From: Balneolales bacterium
GTDB lineage: Bacteria > Bacteroidota > Rhodothermia > Balneolales > Natronogracilivirgulaceae
Assembly: GCA_007127695.1 (NCBI GenBank)
Contig: SKYW01000027.1
Span: 1 to 10,482 of the forward strand
Direction of reading: 5' to 3'
DNA: 10,482 nt
The notes under the pieces were generated by a model that saw only the letters and a list, made by a program, of their open reading frames with translations, had not been told where the DNA came from and searched no databases. How positions within the stretch are numbered: the first letter of the stretch is position 1; every line of letters starts with the position of its first letter. Of the stretch, positions 6,892 to 10,482 are shown in pieces. Position numbers and translations under genes: made by a program.

Positions 6892-7584
6892 CTACAGACT
6901 GATGCCCACTACAAAGAACAGGTTCTCCGCATAGGGATTTACGGATAGAACCGACGTCAGATCAAATGAAAACGTATCCGTTACCCTGATGGTTTTTGCT
7001 GTACCGAGACCCATATTGATGATCCCCGGGCCGCTGGTTTCGTAAGCGGCAGACTCCATCGGTGTCATTCCGATGAAGACATCAAAGAGATCATGTCCAT
7101 ACCCAAGCTCGAGATACACCGAACTGTCATCGTCATTGTGTACAAACATCCCGGCAAAAAACGATATGGGAAATGATTCCAGTCCCTGGTACCCGATACC
7201 GGCCTCGATAAAATGTGCATCACTGCTGAACCAGGTTTCGTTTCCCGTTAATCCGGTATGATGGACAGGGAAGGTGTAGTCTGTGATCATGAGCGAAAAG
7301 GCTCCGGCATCGGTTTCAAAGGTATAGGATGCGAAAAGATCTACTTCTGTTCCACTCGGATCCCCGCTTGTTGCAAATGCTCCCCAAACACCGATTTCCA
7401 GTCCACCGGCAGTATAGGACAACTCCGGTTGCAAACTTGGACTGTTGCCGAAATCGAATCCGCGCCAGACATACCGGCTCGTTATGTCCAGCCCCATATT
7501 CCATTGGGCAATAGCCGGCGACGACAGCATCAGGCCAGACATGAGTATTAAAACAAAGCCTTTACTTACAATATTGATTCTCAT
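6892..7584 (-). CDS. Putative outer-membrane beta-barrel (TorF/Gcw_chp-like porin) protein
   Basis: This 230-residue exported protein has a clear Sec signal peptide: basic start MRINIVSKGF, hydrophobic core, and a likely cleavage after SPAIA at residue 26. The mature part alternates aromatic and polar residues in short strands, as in outer-membrane beta-barrels. The sequence SRYVWRGFDFG (36-46) directly after the signal resembles the start of TorF/Gcw_chp family putative porins, whose first strand usually reads SRYxxRG. Further strand-like stretches are GLEIGVWGAFATSG (61-74) and VDLFASYTFE (81-90). The last residues (FFVVGISL) lack the usual terminal Phe but are compatible with a final strand. 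The ATG at 7584 is preceded by GAGGAAA at a suitable distance. The substrate is unknown. It has its own transcription unit, convergent with proline dehydrogenase. Beta-barrel character is likely; the exact family is less certain. Confidence 0.75.
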   Translation of the reverse strand: MRINIVSKGFVLILMSGLMLSSPAIAQWNMGLDITSRYVWRGFDFGNSPSLQPELSYTAGGLEIGVWGAFATSGDPSGTEVDLFASYTFETDAGAFSLMITDYTFPVHHTGLTGNETWFSSDAHFIEAGIGYQGLESFPISFFAGMFVHNDDDSSVYLELGYGHDLFDVFIGMTPMESAAYETSGPGIINMGLGTAKTIRVTDTFSFDLTSVLSVNPYAENLFFVVGISL

Positions 7585-7638
7585 AATTTATTTCCTCGTA
7601 CTTGTTGATTATCTGAACGGTAATTGACGAGACAAGCA

Positions 7639-7674
7639 AGAGCATCGCAGCCCCAGCTGTGATGCTCTTTTTTT
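7639..7674 (+). terminator. Intrinsic (Rho-independent) terminator, plus strand
   Basis: AGAGCATCGCAG (7639-7650) pairs with CTGTGATGCTCT (7657-7668) over 12 positions with one G-T wobble and a six-base loop. Seven T residues (7668-7674) follow. This is a strong intrinsic terminator for rightward transcription. On the opposite strand the stem is followed by TGCTTGTC, so it would not stop leftward transcripts. No rightward gene ends just before it: the neighbouring gene runs leftward away from it. Confidence 0.85.
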
Positions 7675-7781
7675 ATGCCCATCCCGCTATAAACCTGATT
7701 CCAACATCCGCTGAAATCAACAAGACGATAAATAAATTTCAGGCAAAAACCAATATTCTACATTAATAATTTATTTATATT

Positions 7782-7806
7782 TATTACTTTACCTTAATAA
7801 GTAATA
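7782..7806. repeat. 8-bp inverted repeat in an AT-rich block
   Basis: TATTACTT (7782-7789) and AAGTAATA (7799-7806) form a perfect inverted repeat with a 9-bp spacer. The symmetry and spacing are compatible with a dimeric regulator site or a weak RNA hairpin. It lies about 200 bp upstream of the porin-like gene start and about 95 bp beyond the 3' end of the small 84-residue gene. Low base complexity here makes a chance origin possible. Confidence 0.45.
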
Positions 7807-7900
7807 GAAAAGCGCTTGCATGGTTTCACCCCTCTATTGTCAATTGTTGCCGGACATGACCCTGGGACGCCGCTTGGCCGCAGATCGGTATTCACGGAGA

Positions 7901-8155
7901 TCAGTTTTTCCGCTCTTCGAAGATCTTGTCCAATGCCTGGATGACCTCCTCAATCCCTTTTTCAACCTCGGAATATTCCAGATCCCTTTTCTTGGACTGC
8001 AGATGATTCCATAGCCCTTTCAGTATCCTCAGGTCTTCGTCTTTCAGATCATTATATGCCGTATCAAAATTCCCCTTGGATTTCAGATACAAATCCACAT
8101 TTCCTTTGGCCCATACCAGAACAAAATCCCGGTTCTTGCTTATGTTTACTTTCAT
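7901..8155 (-). CDS. Uncharacterised small charged protein (84 aa)
   Basis: I do not recognise this 84-residue protein. It has no signal peptide or membrane helix and is highly charged. The N-terminal part (MKVNISKNRDFVLVWAKGNV, 1-20) looks like one or two beta strands. From about residue 30 onward the sequence is predicted by eye to be helical, with LKDEDLRILKGLWNHLQSKK (37-56) and an acidic C-terminal helix containing EVEKGIEEVIQALDKIFEER (63-82), possibly a short coiled coil. Trp residues are at 15 and 49. Codon use is balanced and protein-like, which supports a real gene. The ATG at 8155 has only an A-rich leader and no clear Shine-Dalgarno sequence. It stands alone with no operon partner and no obvious terminator. 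A cytoplasmic protein is most likely; function is unknown. Confidence 0.6.
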   Translation of the reverse strand: MKVNISKNRDFVLVWAKGNVDLYLKSKGNFDTAYNDLKDEDLRILKGLWNHLQSKKRDLEYSEVEKGIEEVIQALDKIFEERKN

Positions 8156-8235
8156 TTTTAAGAATTTGGTTAAATAGGTAATCGATTGAATAACTTAATT
8201 TTCCAAGGGTGATTACTTTGCAAATAAAAGCACAT

Positions 8236-8612
8236 GGTCCCTGAAAAATTATCGGCAATGATTCACAAACAGAAGTACCTCACCCACAAGCTGTGATACA
8301 TTTCAGCCAAGCTGAATTACATAACAAGCGGCAACCTTGTAGACGCAATATTGCATACGCAACCTGATCCATTTAGAACAGGGTAATCATATTTCAGAAA
8401 AAATTATTCTGTGACCCGAATGGTTTAATCTAACATATTGATCCCTGAAATAAAAATTAACTTTTCTAGGATATCATTTGCTGATGGTGCAAGAGCAACT
8501 TCCTTTTAAACAGAGTCACCAACCCTGAAAATGTTACACAAAAAACCATGATTAAATTATAGTACCTGCCATAATTAATGTCATACAAGGCAGCTCCTGA
8601 CCGGTCCCTGAA
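8236..8612 (+). repeat. Four dispersed CCCTGAA direct repeats
   Basis: CCCTGAA occurs at 8239-8245, 8443-8449, 8523-8529 and 8606-8612, all on the same strand. The first and last copies extend to the same 10-mer, GGTCCCTGAA (8236-8245 and 8603-8612). Spacing between the last three copies is 80 and 83 bp. Four copies of a 7-mer in under 400 bp exceed random expectation; the role is unknown. Confidence 0.5.
8302..8316. repeat. Small perfect hairpin
   Basis: TTCAGC (8302-8307) and GCTGAA (8311-8316) form a 6-bp inverted repeat with a 3-base loop. No T-run follows on either strand, so it is not an intrinsic terminator. It may be an operator-like dyad or a chance hairpin. Confidence 0.4.
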
Positions 8613-8754
8613 CCCGGCATTTCCGCTTACCCGCTCCAATGATTCTTGTAACAAATCAGCCCCTGCGGTCTCCTTCTTTACATGAAACAAAAACTATGAA
8701 ACAGCTATTAAGTGAAATAAGACCATCTGAAAGAGCTGATTACGGAAGGGTTAA

Positions 8755-10293
8755 ATGATACCTGAGAAATTAGAGACCGTTGTCGACCACCGGGACTATT
8801 TTGAGAATTCAGGCACCGGTATCATTATTATTGAAGATGATGGCGTCATTAGTTTGGCCAATGAGGAGTTTGCCCGAAAAACCGGCTATGAACGACAGGA
8901 GATCGAAGGAAAAATCCGATGGATGGAACTCGTACATGAAGATGACGTGAGCAGCATGAAGAAGCTGCATCGTCTTTGGCGGGAAAAACCGGAAATTCTG
9001 CGCACCAGCTACAGTTTTCGGTTCATAAAGAAAAACGGGCGGACAGGGGAGGCCCTGCTCACCATCGTGGTGATACCAGGGACGAAGAAGAGTGTCGTTT
9101 CCATTGTGGATATGACCGGCCGCCGCAAAGCGGAGGAGGCGCTGAACTATCAAAGAGCCCTGCAACAGATTCTGGTGGACCTTGCCACCGGATTCATCAA
9201 CATCGTCCCGGAAAATGTGGACTCGCAGCTGCATGAAATGCTGGCCTCCATTGGAGTTTTTACCCGGACGGACCGTATCTACATTTTCAAGCATGACTAC
9301 GAAACTGAAACCACCAGCAACACGCATGAGTGGTGTGCGGAGGGAATATCGTCCGAAATCGACAACCTGAAGGATATTCCATTCCATCTTCTGAAACACA
9401 TCCTTGATTCCCATAAAGCGGGAAATGCCTTTCATATTCCAAGTGTCATGGATATGCCTGAAAATGACACAATTCGACGCATCCTGGAACCGCAGGGCAT
9501 CAAGTCCCTGATCCTGCTCCCGCTTCAGCATGAGGGTACGAATATCGGATTCGTCGGCTTTGACACGGTGAACCGGATCCGGCTTTTTTCCGATGGGGAA
9601 ATTGACCTTCTCAAGGTAGCTGCCGAAATCATCTCCAACGCGCTCATCCGGCAGCAGAAAGCCCGGATCATTCAGCATAACCTCAACGAAAAAAACGTTC
9701 TTCTCGCCGAAATACATCACCGGGTAAAAAACAACCTGGCTATAATTTCCAGCCTGCTTGCCCTACAGTCGGATTTTTTTGACAGCGAAAAAGAGACCAA
9801 AACCATCCTGCGGGACATGCAACACCGCATCAAGTCCATGGCACTGGTCCACGAAATGGTTTATCAGTATGAAAATCCTGCAGAAATAAACTTTGGCGAA
9901 CTGCTCAAGCAGCTGGTTTCCGATTTCAGCAAGGTATACGACGACAAAGCAATCGACGTCAGGATCAAGGCAGATGACATGATGCTGGATCTCAACCGTA
10001 CCATCCCTTTCAGTTTGCTCGCAAATGAACTTCTCCTCAACGCGTGCAGACACGCTTTCCCTGGCCGGAAACATGGCACAATCGATGTCCTCCTGGAAAA
10101 CAAAAGCGACCGGCTCCGCTTTGTTGTGAAAGACAATGGCGTGGGTATGCCCGACACCGGCCTGTTGAAAGAGCCTCAGACCCTGGGCTACACCATCATC
10201 CGCACGCTCGTCACACAACTCGGCGGGGAGCTTGATGTTCACTCCACAAACGGCGGATTTACAGCCGAGGGCCGCTTTCCGATTTCCTCCTGA
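8755..10293 (+). CDS. PAS-GAF sensor histidine kinase of the HisKA_2 type
   Basis: This 512-residue, apparently soluble sensor kinase autophosphorylates a His and should pass phosphate to a response regulator. Domains in order: PAS (about 12-125, beginning YFENSGTGIIIIEDDGVI and including GYERQEIEGK), a short coil linker (RRKAEEAL, 123-130), GAF (about 137-297), HisKA_2 dimerisation/phosphoacceptor (about 312-390) and HATPase_c (about 410-510). The H-box is AEIHHRVKNNLAIISSLLAL (318-337), with H322 the likely phosphate acceptor. The N-box is NELLLNACRHAFPG (424-437), the G1-like box is DNGVGMP (460-466), and LGYTII (477-482) resembles the G2 region. No membrane segments are seen, so the signal is probably cytoplasmic or a ligand of PAS or GAF. 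The start is fixed by GGAAGGG (8744-8750) four bases before the ATG. No response regulator follows within the window, so its partner is unknown. Confidence 0.93.
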   Translation: MIPEKLETVVDHRDYFENSGTGIIIIEDDGVISLANEEFARKTGYERQEIEGKIRWMELVHEDDVSSMKKLHRLWREKPEILRTSYSFRFIKKNGRTGEALLTIVVIPGTKKSVVSIVDMTGRRKAEEALNYQRALQQILVDLATGFINIVPENVDSQLHEMLASIGVFTRTDRIYIFKHDYETETTSNTHEWCAEGISSEIDNLKDIPFHLLKHILDSHKAGNAFHIPSVMDMPENDTIRRILEPQGIKSLILLPLQHEGTNIGFVGFDTVNRIRLFSDGEIDLLKVAAEIISNALIRQQKARIIQHNLNEKNVLLAEIHHRVKNNLAIISSLLALQSDFFDSEKETKTILRDMQHRIKSMALVHEMVYQYENPAEINFGELLKQLVSDFSKVYDDKAIDVRIKADDMMLDLNRTIPFSLLANELLLNACRHAFPGRKHGTIDVLLENKSDRLRFVVKDNGVGMPDTGLLKEPQTLGYTIIRTLVTQLGGELDVHSTNGGFTAEGRFPISS

Positions 10294-10482
10294 AACGCCC
10301 CTGTCCAGACTGGCTACGCTACCATCCGAGGTTCCTTCCGCCTTCCATCCTGTTCAAAATCCATAAATGTTCGCATATTTCATTATCATGGATGTGCGCC
10401 CAGCTTAATGAGGTGCAACAGCTTGCTTCATGTGTAGAAGTGTGGAAGTGTGGATGCTTGGAACCAGACCGTGCGCATGCAC
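10294..10482. other. Non-coding tail after the kinase gene
   Basis: No gene or recognisable terminator hairpin is visible in these 189 bp. The only structure is a degenerate tandem repeat near the right edge (10432-10455). A gene could begin beyond the window. Confidence 0.5.
10432..10455 (+). repeat. Three-copy degenerate 8-bp tandem repeat
   Basis: GTGTAGAA, GTGTGGAA and GTGTGGAT follow each other directly, differing at single positions (consensus GTGTRGAW). The array ends 27 bp before the window edge and its full extent cannot be judged. Short tandem words of this kind may be part of a longer dispersed intergenic repeat. Confidence 0.55.

Larger units (their letters stand above)
7585..7900. 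other. AT-rich intergenic region upstream of the porin-like gene
   Basis: No protein-coding gene is evident in this 316-bp stretch. It holds the ribosome binding site of the minus-strand porin-like gene near 7590-7599, an intrinsic terminator on the plus strand (7639-7674), a 10-bp inverted repeat enclosing that terminator, and a very AT-rich block (about 7725-7810) containing an 8-bp dyad. The porin-gene promoter presumably lies here, but I cannot pick out convincing -35 and -10 boxes. Confidence 0.6.
8156..8754. other. 599-bp intergenic region before the sensor kinase
   Basis: This is the longest non-coding stretch in the window. It is AT-rich to about 8560 and then more GC-balanced. It contains four direct copies of CCCTGAA, a small hairpin (8302-8316) and a palindrome GCAATATTGC (8345-8354). 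It should contain the divergent promoters of the 84-residue gene (leftward) and the kinase (rightward), but none stands out. A 74-codon minus-strand frame from a TTG (8690-8466) exists but lacks good coding evidence. No tRNA or riboswitch was recognised. Confidence 0.6.

Noticed and set aside
8466..8690. Minus-strand 74-codon frame with one possible membrane helix
   Set aside because: It starts at TTG, has no convincing ribosome binding site, the product is not recognisable, and it crosses one or more of the intergenic CCCTGAA repeats. It could be a remnant, but I cannot support it as a gene.
8156..8754. tRNA, riboswitch or CRISPR array in the long intergenic region
   Set aside because: I found no cloverleaf, no conserved riboswitch core and no regularly spaced long repeats. 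The CCCTGAA copies are too short and irregular for CRISPR.
8809..9720. Minus-strand open frame of 303 codons opposite the sensor kinase
   Set aside because: It lies wholly antisense to a gene with clear PAS, GAF and HisKA_2 motifs and has no recognisable domain of its own.

Overview
The window looks like bacterial chromosome of roughly 50% GC, tightly packed on the left and looser on the right. Several starts have strong Shine-Dalgarno sequences (for example GGAGG before mrpA, mrpG and mrpD). The gene set is a full-type seven-subunit Mrp cation/proton antiporter, a stand-alone Thermus/Bacillus-type proline dehydrogenase, a signal-peptide-bearing beta-barrel protein and a HisKA_2 sensor kinase. 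Together these suggest a Gram-negative (outer-membrane-bearing) bacterium, plausibly salt- or alkali-exposed. The Bacteroidota/Balneolota/Rhodothermota group would fit, but that placement is only a weak inference.

Positions 1-5718 (minus strand) hold one long operon read right to left: mrpF, mrpG, mrpA, mrpB, mrpC, mrpD and mrpE, the last cut by the window edge. Five of the six junctions are overlaps of 4-8 bp or a 9-bp gap. The exception is a 141-bp gap between mrpG and mrpA. All the glutamates and lysines expected for proton conduction in MrpA and MrpD are visible, so the complex should be functional. It would exchange cytoplasmic Na+ for external H+, supporting pH and salt homeostasis.

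A 250-bp AT-rich divergent region (5719-5968) separates this operon from a plus-strand proline dehydrogenase gene (to 6820). Proline is both a nutrient and an osmolyte, so the pairing with a sodium antiporter is suggestive but unproven. A hairpin lies between the proline dehydrogenase gene and a convergent minus-strand gene for a secreted, probably outer-membrane beta-barrel protein (6892-7584).

From 7585 to 8754 the DNA is sparse. It contains a clear intrinsic terminator pointing rightward with no recognised rightward gene just before it, an AT-rich stretch with a dyad, one small minus-strand gene for an uncharacterised 84-residue charged protein (7901-8155), and a 599-bp intergenic region with repeated CCCTGAA words. 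A plus-strand PAS-GAF-HisKA_2-HATPase sensor kinase fills 8755-10293. The last 189 bp hold no gene, only a short degenerate 8-bp tandem repeat.

I do not see a clearly new biological system here. The most unusual points are the permuted FGABCDE order of the mrp operon, the unexplained mrpG-mrpA gap, the orphan terminator upstream of the porin-like gene, and the repeats before the kinase gene.
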